Shown: positions 1 through 7,598 of the stretch, one piece after another
How the letters are laid out: every line of letters begins with the position of its first letter
Position numbering within the stretch: position 1 is the stretch's first letter
NCBI GenBank assembly: GCA_034168985.1
Contig: JAXFJE010000022.1
Span: 1 to 64,000, forward strand
From: JALEVB01 sp022768265
GTDB taxonomy: Bacteria; Bacillota_I; Bacilli_A; Erysipelotrichales; Erysipelotrichaceae
Reading direction: 5' to 3'
Length of the DNA: 64,000 nucleotides
Made by a program: the position numbers and the translations under genes
Notes under the pieces: model-generated
Told to the model about the DNA's origin: nothing
Databases searched by the model: none
The model's input: the letters and a program-made list of their open reading frames with translations, nothing else

Positions 1-92
1 TCTTTCTTAAATTAACAATAATACAATTAGGACAAGAAATCACCCCAATAATGATTAAAGGGCATAATTATTTGAAAATAGTTATGCCCTAA
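1..92 (+). CDS. possible C-terminal end of an unknown protein
   Basis: One frame is open from the left edge to a TAA at 90-92, about 30 residues ending KIVMP. I do not recognise it. A hairpin (arms 59-67 and 82-90) lies inside the same stretch, so it may instead be non-coding terminator DNA. A run of 30 open codons can also arise by chance. The rest of 93-345 holds a terminator hairpin and the promoter region of the next gene, and nothing else I can see. Confidence 0.25.
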   Translation, partial: FLKLTIIQLGQEITPIMIKGHNYLKIVMP

Positions 93-143
93 GTTATTTT
101 AAAGAATTTGATTTCCCACACCAAATTTAAATAGTCAATAATG

Positions 144-173
144 AACCCTGGTTATAAAAGCCAGGGTTTTTTA
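144..173 (+). terminator. intrinsic terminator of the upstream unit
   Basis: Arms AACCCTGG (144-151) and CCAGGGTT (161-168) form an 8-bp stem followed by a T run. It ends whatever transcript enters the window from the left and isolates the next gene. Confidence 0.8.
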
Positions 174-345
174 TGTTATTAAAGATCATATCTAATTATT
201 AAAAGCGGCTATAATACAAAATTTAATTGTATAGAAATTAGTTTAAAGTATTCATCCCAAGTTATTTTAGTAAAAATATTATTCGCGTTAGAAATTTTAA
301 GATGGGTATTGTAAGATATAATTACTTATAAAGGAGATAAAGCCA

Positions 346-741
346 ATGACAAAAGTACATTTTGACAACAGTTTTGAAAATTATGGACGTATCATCATGA
401 TAACGAAAAATGATGAGGGTGAAATTCATTTAGCTCATTCATTTTATTATGGTGGTAGAGATGAGGCTAAATATTTATTATTCTTATACAAGGATGCTTT
501 ACCAAAAAATCTAGATCTATTAGCGGGCTGGAATTATTTAGATGATAATTCAATCAAGACCGTTATTATTCCAGAAGTAAATCATCGCACATCGATCGAA
601 GATTTTATTGCAGCGTTTAATATTCCTTCATTAAATGATATAATATTCTATGAAGTAGATGATTTTGATCAATTGAATAAAGTCTATGAAAAGCTAGATT
701 TAAATGTTGATCGAAACGTTGCTTATTTATTTAAAAAGTAA
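346..741 (+). CDS. small unknown protein upstream of glycolipid locus
   Basis: This 131-residue cytosolic protein is not one I recognise. It has no signal peptide, membrane segment or cysteine cluster. It is mixed alpha/beta and acidic, with aromatic-rich stretches. The start is well supported: AGGAG lies about ten bases before the ATG and a TATAAT -10 box sits at 317-322, so it probably has its own promoter. It ends only a few bases before the glycosyltransferase start, so the two are likely co-transcribed and it may assist glycolipid synthesis, but that rests on position alone. Confidence 0.75.
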   Translation: MTKVHFDNSFENYGRIIMITKNDEGEIHLAHSFYYGGRDEAKYLLFLYKDALPKNLDLLAGWNYLDDNSIKTVIIPEVNHRTSIEDFIAAFNIPSLNDIIFYEVDDFDQLNKVYEKLDLNVDRNVAYLFKK

Positions 742-750
742 GGGATGTTA

Positions 751-1758
751 ATGAAAATTTTATTATACTTTGAAAGTGAAGAACTAATCAAAACTTCTGG
801 GATCGGGAGGGCTTTTAAGCATCAACAGGCAGCATTAACTAGTGCTAATGTTGAATTTACGACTAATCCTAATAGTACAGACTATGATATCTTGCATATC
901 AATACTTATGGCTTAAATAGCGAAATCATGATCAAACAGGCTCGTAAACTGGGTAAAAAGATCATTTATCATGCGCATAGTACCGAGGAAGATTTTAAAA
1001 ATAGTTTTATCTTATCTAACCAGATCGCACCGATCTTTAAAAAATTGATCGTATCTTTATATACCCAAGCAGATGCAATCATTACGCCAACCCCATATTC
1101 TAAAGCTTTATTAGAGAGTTATGGGATAAACTTACCGATCTATCCGATCAGCAATGGGATCGAATTACCTAAATATGCTTACGATGAAGAAAAGGTAAAA
1201 GCGTATCGTCGCTATTTTAGGATCAAAGAACAAGAGAAAGTTGTTATTTCGGTAGGGTTGTATTTTGAACGTAAAGGGATTTTAGATTTTATCGAAGTAG
1301 CTAAGAAAATGCCTGATTACAAATTTATTTGGTTTGGCCATACTCCATTGGTCTCGATTCCAAAAAAGATCCAGGATATCATTGCGGATCATCCAGCCAA
1401 TGTTTATTTTCCTGGCTATGTCAAAGGACCTATCATTGAAGGTGCTTATTTAGATGCTTCATGTTTTTTCTTCCCATCGTTGGAAGAAACTGAAGGTATC
1501 GTGGTGTTAGAAGCACTTGCTAGCAAGCAAAATGTCATTGTTCGTGATATCGGAGTATTTGATCCATGGTTAGTTGATAAGCAAGATTGTTATAAAGGAA
1601 AGAATGTCGATGAATTTGTCGCTTTGATCGATGGTGTTTGCAATAAGCGTTTGCCAAGTACTAGCGAAAATGGCTACAAAGTTGCTATGAGCAAAGATAT
1701 TGCCTTGATTGGCGAAGAACTTAAAGAAGTATATACAAAAGTTTTAGCAATGGACTAA
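751..1758 (+). CDS. GT4-family glycosyltransferase (glycolipid synthesis, CpoA-like)
   Basis: This is a family 4 retaining glycosyltransferase of about 335 residues with a GT-B fold. The donor-site signature EETEG...EALAS lies at about residues 245-258, and a basic stretch (SVGLYFERKG) around residue 170 is typical of the nucleotide-sugar domain. I chose the second ATG (751) because the AGGGA ribosome site then has normal spacing; the ATG at 745 overlaps that site. It belongs to a three-gene set with a flippase-like protein and a second GT4 enzyme. The same pairing in streptococci (CpoA plus the monoglucosyl-diacylglycerol synthase) makes membrane glycolipids, so it probably adds the second sugar to a diacylglycerol glycolipid. 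The acceptor is inferred. Confidence 0.8.
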   Translation: MKILLYFESEELIKTSGIGRAFKHQQAALTSANVEFTTNPNSTDYDILHINTYGLNSEIMIKQARKLGKKIIYHAHSTEEDFKNSFILSNQIAPIFKKLIVSLYTQADAIITPTPYSKALLESYGINLPIYPISNGIELPKYAYDEEKVKAYRRYFRIKEQEKVVISVGLYFERKGILDFIEVAKKMPDYKFIWFGHTPLVSIPKKIQDIIADHPANVYFPGYVKGPIIEGAYLDASCFFFPSLEETEGIVVLEALASKQNVIVRDIGVFDPWLVDKQDCYKGKNVDEFVALIDGVCNKRLPSTSENGYKVAMSKDIALIGEELKEVYTKVLAMD

Positions 1759-1788
1759 GATCTATCTTTGGATAGATCTTTTTAATTC
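1757..1788 (+). terminator. intrinsic terminator after first glycosyltransferase
   Basis: The stem AAGATCTATC/GATAGATCTT with loop TTTG is followed by a T run. It overlaps the stop codon and separates the first glycosyltransferase from the next two genes, which have their own promoter. Confidence 0.85.
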
Positions 1789-1818
1789 TTAAATTTTTCT
1801 TAAATACGTTTTGGCTAG

Positions 1819-1847
1819 TTGTGAGAATAATTGATTAATAGTATAAT
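1819..1847 (+). promoter_or_regulatory. sigma-A promoter with start codon at the expected +1
   Basis: TTGTGA (1819-1824), a 17-base spacer and a perfect TATAAT (1842-1847) lie six bases before the ATG at 1854. Transcription should begin at or within a base or two of that ATG, and no Shine-Dalgarno site is present. This predicts a leaderless mRNA for the flippase-like gene. Confidence 0.75.
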
Positions 1848-1853
1848 CTAGAT

Positions 1854-2900
1854 ATGAAGAAGATTAAATGGAAGAATTATTTGCTCAATATTTTATTGGT
1901 TATCAGCTTGAGCTTATTTGTATTATGGCTTTCCTTTAAAGATAATTATCAGGAAATTATTACGATGTTGCGTAACATTAATGGAGGATATCTTTTGTTA
2001 TGCGTTGTTATCGTTTTACTGATCCAGGTTTTCATAGGTTTAGGTCTAACATTATTGACTAGTTTATCTAATCCGCATTATCGTTTAAAGGATGGGGTTT
2101 TAAACGCATTAGTGGCGAGTTTTTTTCATGGTGTCACGCCTAGCAGTAGTGGAGGGCAATTTGCACAAGTATACGTATTTAAAAAGCAGAAAGTAGATAT
2201 TTGTGATGCAGCTAGTGTTTTATGGATGGATTTTATCATTTACCAAGCTACGATGGTTTTGGTCGTCTTAGTTTTGTTGATCGTTCGTTTTGCTTATTTT
2301 GAACGGTATTTTTCCAATTTGTTATTATTAGTTCTTTTAGGCTTTTTCATCAATAGCATCATCATTGTTGGGCTTTGGGCCTTAGGGCGTTTTCCAAAAG
2401 TTTATACATTTATTACGACCAAAGGTATTGATATTGGCTGTAAATTAAAGTTGATCAAAAACAAAGAAAAGATCGTTGCTACGATCGATGCTCAATTGAT
2501 GCGTTTTGATGCAGAAACGAAAAAACTAAGTAATCATCGTAAGTTGATCTTAGAAGTAATCGCTTGTAATGTCGCTCGTTTATTGCTTTATTATAGCATT
2601 CCTTTCTTTTGTTTCTTGGCATTGGACATCCATGTTTCTTTTACGGTCTTGATCGATGTTATTGCAATGACCGCATATATCAGCATGATCAATGCATTCA
2701 TTCCGATCCCAGGTTCTAGTGGAGGTACGGAAGCAATGTTTGTGTTGATGTTTTCAAAAGTATTTGGATTGGTCAATGCTAGTAGTACCATGTTGTTATG
2801 GCGAATTTTATCTTATTATTTAGTGATGTTAATTGGGGGCTTGGCCTTTATTTATGTTAAAATAAAAGACGAAGTTGTTAGACGAAAGGAAGGATTTTGA
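1854..2900 (+). CDS. LPG synthase TM-region family membrane protein (UPF0104, flippase-like)
   Basis: This is a polytopic membrane protein of 348 residues with roughly eight hydrophobic segments. It matches the transmembrane half of lysylphosphatidylglycerol synthases (UPF0104/YbhN type), including the conserved loops TPSSSGGQFAQ (about residues 97-107) and IPIPGSSGGTEA (about 282-293). It lacks the cytosolic aminoacyl-transferase domain of MprF, so it is a flippase-like protein and not a lysyl-lipid synthase. It sits between two GT4 enzymes and overlaps the next gene (TGATG), so moving or presenting a glycolipid is a reasonable guess. Translation probably starts on a leaderless transcript. 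Confidence 0.82.
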   Translation: MKKIKWKNYLLNILLVISLSLFVLWLSFKDNYQEIITMLRNINGGYLLLCVVIVLLIQVFIGLGLTLLTSLSNPHYRLKDGVLNALVASFFHGVTPSSSGGQFAQVYVFKKQKVDICDAASVLWMDFIIYQATMVLVVLVLLIVRFAYFERYFSNLLLLVLLGFFINSIIIVGLWALGRFPKVYTFITTKGIDIGCKLKLIKNKEKIVATIDAQLMRFDAETKKLSNHRKLILEVIACNVARLLLYYSIPFFCFLALDIHVSFTVLIDVIAMTAYISMINAFIPIPGSSGGTEAMFVLMFSKVFGLVNASSTMLLWRILSYYLVMLIGGLAFIYVKIKDEVVRRKEGF

Positions 2901-4897
2901 TGCGAATAGGAATTTTTAGCGATACATATCTACCAGAAATTAATGGGGTAGCTTCATCATCCGCAACTTTAGCCAAAGAATTAGCTAAGCATGGTCATGA
3001 TGTATATGTCGTTACGACCAAGATCGGTCATGGAAAATGTGAGTGGGAAGGTAATATCTTACGTTTAGGGGGAATTGAGCTGAAGTTTTTATATGGCTAC
3101 AGCATGACTTCTTTTTTTCATTTAGATGCATATGAAGAAATAAAAAAATTACATTTAGATTTAATCCATGTTCAAACAGAATTTGGGGTAGGAATCTTTG
3201 CGCGTATTTGTGCTCGACAATTAAATATACCGCTAGTAAGTACTTATCATACGACATATGAAGATTATACACATTATGTAAATCTTATTAATTCTAAAAC
3301 TGTAGATAAAGCAGCCAAAAATATCGTAGGGAAGTTAAGTCGTCTATATGGTGATAGTTCGACAGAAGTAATAGCACCAAGCGAAAAGACTAGGCAAATG
3401 CTGCTTCGTTATAAGATCAAACGTAATATATATGTTGTACCAACAGGCTTGGATATCAAGCGTTTTAATCCTAAAAATACTACTGCACAAACGATAAATG
3501 CGATTAGAGAACAATTTGATATTGCTAGTGATGATAAGCTGATTATTTTCGTAGGTAGGATCGCTAAAGAAAAAAGTATCGATATCGTAATCGAGGCTTT
3601 TAATCAATTGCATGATAAAACTAAAAAGGTCAAGTTATTGATCGTTGGGGGCGGACCAGATCTTGAAGGATTACAAGAAATGGTCAAACGCTATGGGATT
3701 GAAGATACCGTTAAGTTTGCTGGTAAAGTCGAAAACAATATCATCGAGCATTATTATCATAGTGCTCAAGCTTTTGTTAGTGCTAGCTTGACTGAAACTC
3801 AAGGAATGACCTATGTTGAAGCCTTAGCAAGTGGCTTGATGGTTTTTGCGCGTTATGATAATGTTTTAGATGATCTTGTCGTAAAAGGGCAGACTGGATA
3901 TTTCTTTAAAGACGCTAATGATCTAGCAAACCAACTATTGGCATTTGATAAGATGAGCAAGGAAGAATTGAAGCATCACGAAGATGCTTGCATCAAACAA
4001 ACTTATCATTACGATGAAGATATCTTTTATGAAAATATCATTCATGTATATGAACAAGCAATCTTGAGCTATCGTAATCTATTTGAGATCGAAAGGATCA
4101 AAACGCGAGATGAATATGTGGAGTTGATCTTACGTAATCCAAGCGATGAAAAAGTAGATTTGTTGATCAGCTATGATACATACTTTAATTTTGGTTTGCG
4201 TAAAAATGAAAAGCTTACAAGTGAAATGGTTGAAAAATTGGAAAAAGAAACTATTCAGATGAAAGCTTATGTAGCATGTGTTAAGATGATTGCTCGTAAA
4301 GATCGTACGACCAAAGAAATATATGATTATTTAACTAATGAAACGGCCTGTGATATTGAAATGATCAATGATATCGTCGATCAGTTAGAAGAACGAAATT
4401 ACATCAATGATCATGTATATACCCAAAATATGGTCCATAATATGAAAATGACCTTACAAGGGGAAAAAAAGATCATTCATAATTTAAAGAAAAAAGGTAT
4501 TCCTTATGATATGATCGTGGATATCATTGATAGCAGTGATCCTGATGAAGAGTATGAAAATGCTTTAAAATGGGCACAGAAGCTACAAAAAACGATCAAT
4601 GGTAAAAGTGTTAAGATGAAACAAAAGGCCATGTATCAAAAGCTATTGGCTCGAGGTTTTGATGTGGAAATCATCAATAGGATCATGGATGATCTAAGTT
4701 TTAATCAAGAAACCAAAGATGAGATCGATAATTTAAAAAATTGTGCAACCAAAGCCCGTCGTCGTTATGAAAAAAAGGCGAAGGATGAGTCTAGTTTGCG
4801 CAATAGCATATTTAAGTATTGCATCGCCCAAGGTTATCAAACCGAAGATGTTTATACCGTATTAGATGAAATGGAATGGGATGATGAGAATGATTAA
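2900..4897 (+). CDS. GT4 glycosyltransferase fused to a C-terminal RecX-like domain
   Basis: This 665-residue protein has two parts. Residues 1 to about 390 are a GT4 glycosyltransferase: EINGVASS acceptor loop near 14-21, STYHT near 115, VGRIAKEKS near 220, GGGP near 251, and ETQGMTYVEAL at about 300-310. This resembles alpha-monoglucosyl-diacylglycerol synthase. Residues about 405-660 look like RecX: an N-terminal strand region ending FGLRKNEKL, then a helix with RKDRTTKEI, a turn with NYINDHVYTQ, a GEKKIIHNLKKKGI repeat, and two further three-helix repeats. RecX binds RecA filaments and limits recombination. The start is the ATG that overlaps the previous stop. No frameshift or stop separates the parts. 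Glycolipid synthesis is likely; what the RecX part does is unknown. Confidence 0.85.
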   Translation: MRIGIFSDTYLPEINGVASSSATLAKELAKHGHDVYVVTTKIGHGKCEWEGNILRLGGIELKFLYGYSMTSFFHLDAYEEIKKLHLDLIHVQTEFGVGIFARICARQLNIPLVSTYHTTYEDYTHYVNLINSKTVDKAAKNIVGKLSRLYGDSSTEVIAPSEKTRQMLLRYKIKRNIYVVPTGLDIKRFNPKNTTAQTINAIREQFDIASDDKLIIFVGRIAKEKSIDIVIEAFNQLHDKTKKVKLLIVGGGPDLEGLQEMVKRYGIEDTVKFAGKVENNIIEHYYHSAQAFVSASLTETQGMTYVEALASGLMVFARYDNVLDDLVVKGQTGYFFKDANDLANQLLAFDKMSKEELKHHEDACIKQTYHYDEDIFYENIIHVYEQAILSYRNLFEIERIKTRDEYVELILRNPSDEKVDLLISYDTYFNFGLRKNEKLTSEMVEKLEKETIQMKAYVACVKMIARKDRTTKEIYDYLTNETACDIEMINDIVDQLEERNYINDHVYTQNMVHNMKMTLQGEKKIIHNLKKKGIPYDMIVDIIDSSDPDEEYENALKWAQKLQKTINGKSVKMKQKAMYQKLLARGFDVEIINRIMDDLSFNQETKDEIDNLKNCATKARRRYEKKAKDESSLRNSIFKYCIAQGYQTEDVYTVLDEMEWDDEND

Positions 4898-5822
4898 TGA
4901 TTTTAAAAGTAAAGAAAGTGTTAAGATGCCATTGTTGGTAAAAAGCGTGCTAAATGGTGTAACCCAAAAAGGCGCTAAGTATTTATCTTTGGTCTTTCAA
5001 GATAAAAGTGGCAGCATCGATGGCAAATTTTGGGATGTTAGTGAAGCACAAGCTAGTATCATCAAAGCAGGTCATGTTTATGAGGTGATCGGTGAAGTTT
5101 TGGAATATAATAAAAGCCTACAGCTTAGAGTAAATCATTTGAATGAAATTGATGAAAGCAAGATCGATCTAAATGATTTCGTAATGGTATCAAATGTACC
5201 ACAAGATGTTTTGCACAATAAGATCGATCAAGCCCTTGCTTCGCTTCAAAACCCTAATTATCATTTATTGGTCAAAACGATCTATGAAGAGATTGGCTCA
5301 GCTTTTTATCAATATCCAGCTGCTGCGAAGATCCATCATAGTTTTTTGGGAGGTCTTGCGACCCATGTTACAGGAATGATCGACGTAGCGGATGCGCTAT
5401 GCAAATTATATCCTAGTATCAATCGTGATCTTTTAGTTAGTGGTATCATGATGCATGATATTGGTAAGATGGTAGAGTTAAGCGGTCCAATCATGACGGA
5501 GTATACTTTAGAAGGAAAACTGCTTGGTCATATTTCGATCATGCAGGCTAAGATCATGGAGGTTGCTAAACGCTTGCAGCTTGAAAAAAGTGAAGAAGCA
5601 ATCTTATTAAGACACATGGTTTTATCACATCATGGTCACTATGAATATGGTTCACCTGTATTGCCGATGGTCAAGGAAGCTGAGATCTTGTATTTGATCG
5701 ATAATCTAGACGCTAGGATCAATACTTTAGATAGTGCCTTAGAACAAATCAAGCCAGGTGAATTTACTAGTAAGTTATTTGCCTTAGAAAATCGACAATT
5801 TTATAAACCAAAGCATCAGTGA
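4890..5822 (+). CDS. yhaM: 3'-5' exoribonuclease YhaM family
   Basis: This 310-residue protein has an N-terminal OB-fold nucleic-acid-binding domain (about residues 12-80) and a C-terminal HD hydrolase domain. The metal-binding HD pair is in MMHDIGKM, with further histidines in KIHHSFLGG, ATHV and LSHHGH. YhaM trims RNA and single-stranded DNA 3' ends. I chose the ATG at 4890, which overlaps the end of the preceding gene by 8 bases, because family members begin a few residues before the OB strand; in-frame ATGs at 4866, 4881 and 4884 are alternatives. It is co-transcribed with the glycosyltransferase-RecX gene and ends at a terminator. Confidence 0.88.
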   Translation: MINDFKSKESVKMPLLVKSVLNGVTQKGAKYLSLVFQDKSGSIDGKFWDVSEAQASIIKAGHVYEVIGEVLEYNKSLQLRVNHLNEIDESKIDLNDFVMVSNVPQDVLHNKIDQALASLQNPNYHLLVKTIYEEIGSAFYQYPAAAKIHHSFLGGLATHVTGMIDVADALCKLYPSINRDLLVSGIMMHDIGKMVELSGPIMTEYTLEGKLLGHISIMQAKIMEVAKRLQLEKSEEAILLRHMVLSHHGHYEYGSPVLPMVKEAEILYLIDNLDARINTLDSALEQIKPGEFTSKLFALENRQFYKPKHQ

Positions 5823-5838
5823 AAATGATGCTTTTTTT
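5811..5838 (+). terminator. intrinsic terminator after yhaM
   Basis: AAGCATCA (5811-5818) pairs with TGATGCTT (5826-5833), followed by a run of T. The hairpin overlaps the yhaM stop codon. Confidence 0.85.
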
Positions 5839-5849
5839 GATTACTTTAA

Positions 5850-5878
5850 TTGCCAAATCCTAAAAATAATGGCATAAT
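5850..5878 (+). promoter_or_regulatory. sigma-A promoter of cysK-cysE
   Basis: TTGCCA (5850-5855), a 17-base spacer and CATAAT (5873-5878) are followed by a short leader and a GGAGG ribosome site before cysK. No T-box or other long leader is present, so any cysteine control must act at this promoter or elsewhere. Confidence 0.65.
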
Positions 5879-5904
5879 AAGCCAACAATAATGGAGGTAT
5901 ATTT

Positions 5905-6831
5905 ATGAAAGTTTATGCTAATATCTTAGAAACAGTAGGAAATACACCGATCGTCCGTTGTCAAAAACTTGCGGAAAAATATCATTTATCTAGTCACATT
6001 TATGCCAAGATCGAAGCTTTTAATCCTGGGGGAAGCGTAAAAGATCGGGTTGCAAAAAATATGATCTTACAAGCAATGAAAGAAGGTAAGATCCAGCAAG
6101 ATACGGTATTGATCGAGCCCACTAGTGGCAATACGGGCATAGGTTTAGCTTGGGTTGCAGCATTGCTAAGATTGCCTTTGATCATTGTGATGCCATCGTC
6201 CATGAGCGTAGAACGCCGTAAATTGATCAAAGCCTATGGAGCTAAGATCGTTTTAACTGATGCTAAATTAGGGATGGCAGGAGCGATTGCCAAAGCCAAT
6301 GAATTGATGAAAGAATATCCTAATAGCTTTATGCCTTCACAGTTTAGCAATCTTGATAATCCTTCTGTTCACTATCAAACCACCGGTCCAGAGATTTATG
6401 CAGATATGGATGGTAAGATCGATTATTTAGTATGTGGGGTTGGAACAGGAGGAACGATAAGCGGTAGTGGACGCTATCTCAAAGAAAAACTCCCTAATAT
6501 TCAAATAGTTGCGGTAGAACCAGCTAGCTCTCCTTTTTTATCACGGCAAGAAAAAGGCCCACATGCTATCCAAGGTATCGGTGCAGGCTTTGCTCCAGAT
6601 ACTTTAGATCAAAATATCTATGATCAGATCATTACCATCACAGATCAACAAGCCATGGATACAGCTCGCCAACTAGCCATGGAAGAAGGAATTTTAGCAG
6701 GCATTTCTTCAGGAGCAGCAATGGCGGCGGCAATCGAGCTAGCCTCAAATAATAAAGATGCTAATATCGTTGTTGTTTTACCTGATACCGGAGAACGCTA
6801 CTTATCAACAAGTCTTTTTGGAGAAGAATAA
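5905..6831 (+). CDS. cysK: cysteine synthase (O-acetylserine sulfhydrylase)
   Basis: This 308-residue PLP enzyme joins O-acetylserine and sulfide to give cysteine. The PLP lysine lies in GGSVKDR (about residues 42-48). The substrate loop is PTSGNTGIG, the phosphate-binding glycines are in GVGTGGTISG, and the ISSGAAMAA motif is near the C-terminus. Length is normal for CysK. GGAGG lies well spaced before the ATG. cysE follows two bases after the stop, so the two enzymes of cysteine synthesis form one operon. It could act as a cystathionine beta-synthase-like enzyme, but the cysE partner argues for cysteine synthase. Confidence 0.95.
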   Translation: MKVYANILETVGNTPIVRCQKLAEKYHLSSHIYAKIEAFNPGGSVKDRVAKNMILQAMKEGKIQQDTVLIEPTSGNTGIGLAWVAALLRLPLIIVMPSSMSVERRKLIKAYGAKIVLTDAKLGMAGAIAKANELMKEYPNSFMPSQFSNLDNPSVHYQTTGPEIYADMDGKIDYLVCGVGTGGTISGSGRYLKEKLPNIQIVAVEPASSPFLSRQEKGPHAIQGIGAGFAPDTLDQNIYDQIITITDQQAMDTARQLAMEEGILAGISSGAAMAAAIELASNNKDANIVVVLPDTGERYLSTSLFGEE

Positions 6832-6832
6832 A

Positions 6833-7546
6833 ATGATGAACCATCCATGTTATAACGAGATCATAAAGATCATCAAACAGCTTAGGATCATGATGTTTCC
6901 TGAACATTTTAGTTGCTGCAGCATCATTGATGAAGCTAAGCTTAAAGAAAATATCTATCGTCAGATCCTTTTAGCTGTCCATGATGAAAAGCAAGCAAAG
7001 GACATCGTTGAATGTTTTTGGCAACAGCTTTGGACCATTACCAAACAATTATGGGCCGATGCGCAAGCCGGTTTTGACAATGATCCTGCTTGTGAAAGCA
7101 TCGATGAGGTCATCATTGCTTATCCTGGAATGTTTGCAATTTTTATCTATCGCCTTGCGCATGCATTATATCAGCTAAATGTACCATTGATTCCTCGCAT
7201 GATGAGCGAGTATGCGCATAGCAAGACAGGAATCGATATCCATCCAGGAGCGACGATCGGAGCTAATTTTTTCATCGATCATGGTACTGGGGTGGTGATT
7301 GGACAAACTTGTATCATTAAAAACAATGTCAAGATCTATCAAGGGGTGACTTTAGGGGCTATTTCTACTAGAGGTGGGCAAAGCTTAAAAGATGTCAAAC
7401 GTCATCCAACTATAGAGGATAATGTTACGATATACGCTAATGCAACTATTTTAGGCGGCGATACCATCATCGGCCAAAATAGCGTGATCGGAGGTAATAC
7501 TTTCATCATGAGCAGTGTTGAAGCCAATAGTAAGGTTTTAAAATAA
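6833..7546 (+). CDS. cysE: serine O-acetyltransferase
   Basis: This 237-residue enzyme makes O-acetylserine from serine and acetyl-CoA, the substrate of the adjacent CysK. The N-terminal half is helical. The C-terminal half is a left-handed beta-helix of hexapeptide repeats containing HPGATIG, DHGTGVVIG and YQGVTLGA. The start at 6833 (MMNHP) is set by GGAG in the end of cysK; upstream in-frame codons lie inside cysK. The domain order resembles the EpsC/SrpH-type enzymes of Firmicutes. It is transcribed with cysK. Confidence 0.92.
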   Translation: MMNHPCYNEIIKIIKQLRIMMFPEHFSCCSIIDEAKLKENIYRQILLAVHDEKQAKDIVECFWQQLWTITKQLWADAQAGFDNDPACESIDEVIIAYPGMFAIFIYRLAHALYQLNVPLIPRMMSEYAHSKTGIDIHPGATIGANFFIDHGTGVVIGQTCIIKNNVKIYQGVTLGAISTRGGQSLKDVKRHPTIEDNVTIYANATILGGDTIIGQNSVIGGNTFIMSSVEANSKVLK

Positions 7547-7557
7547 GTTATCACGCT

Positions 7558-7587
7558 TTGTATTAGAAATTATCGTGGTTTTATATT
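7558..7587 (+). promoter_or_regulatory. candidate promoter of the priA operon
   Basis: TTGTAT (7558-7563), an 18-base spacer and TATATT (7582-7587) end 11 bases before the priA ATG. A second possible -10, TAAAAT, overlaps at 7587-7592. No Shine-Dalgarno sequence is visible, so the priA transcript probably has a leader of only a few bases or none. Confidence 0.5.
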
Positions 7588-7598
7588 AAAATATAAAC

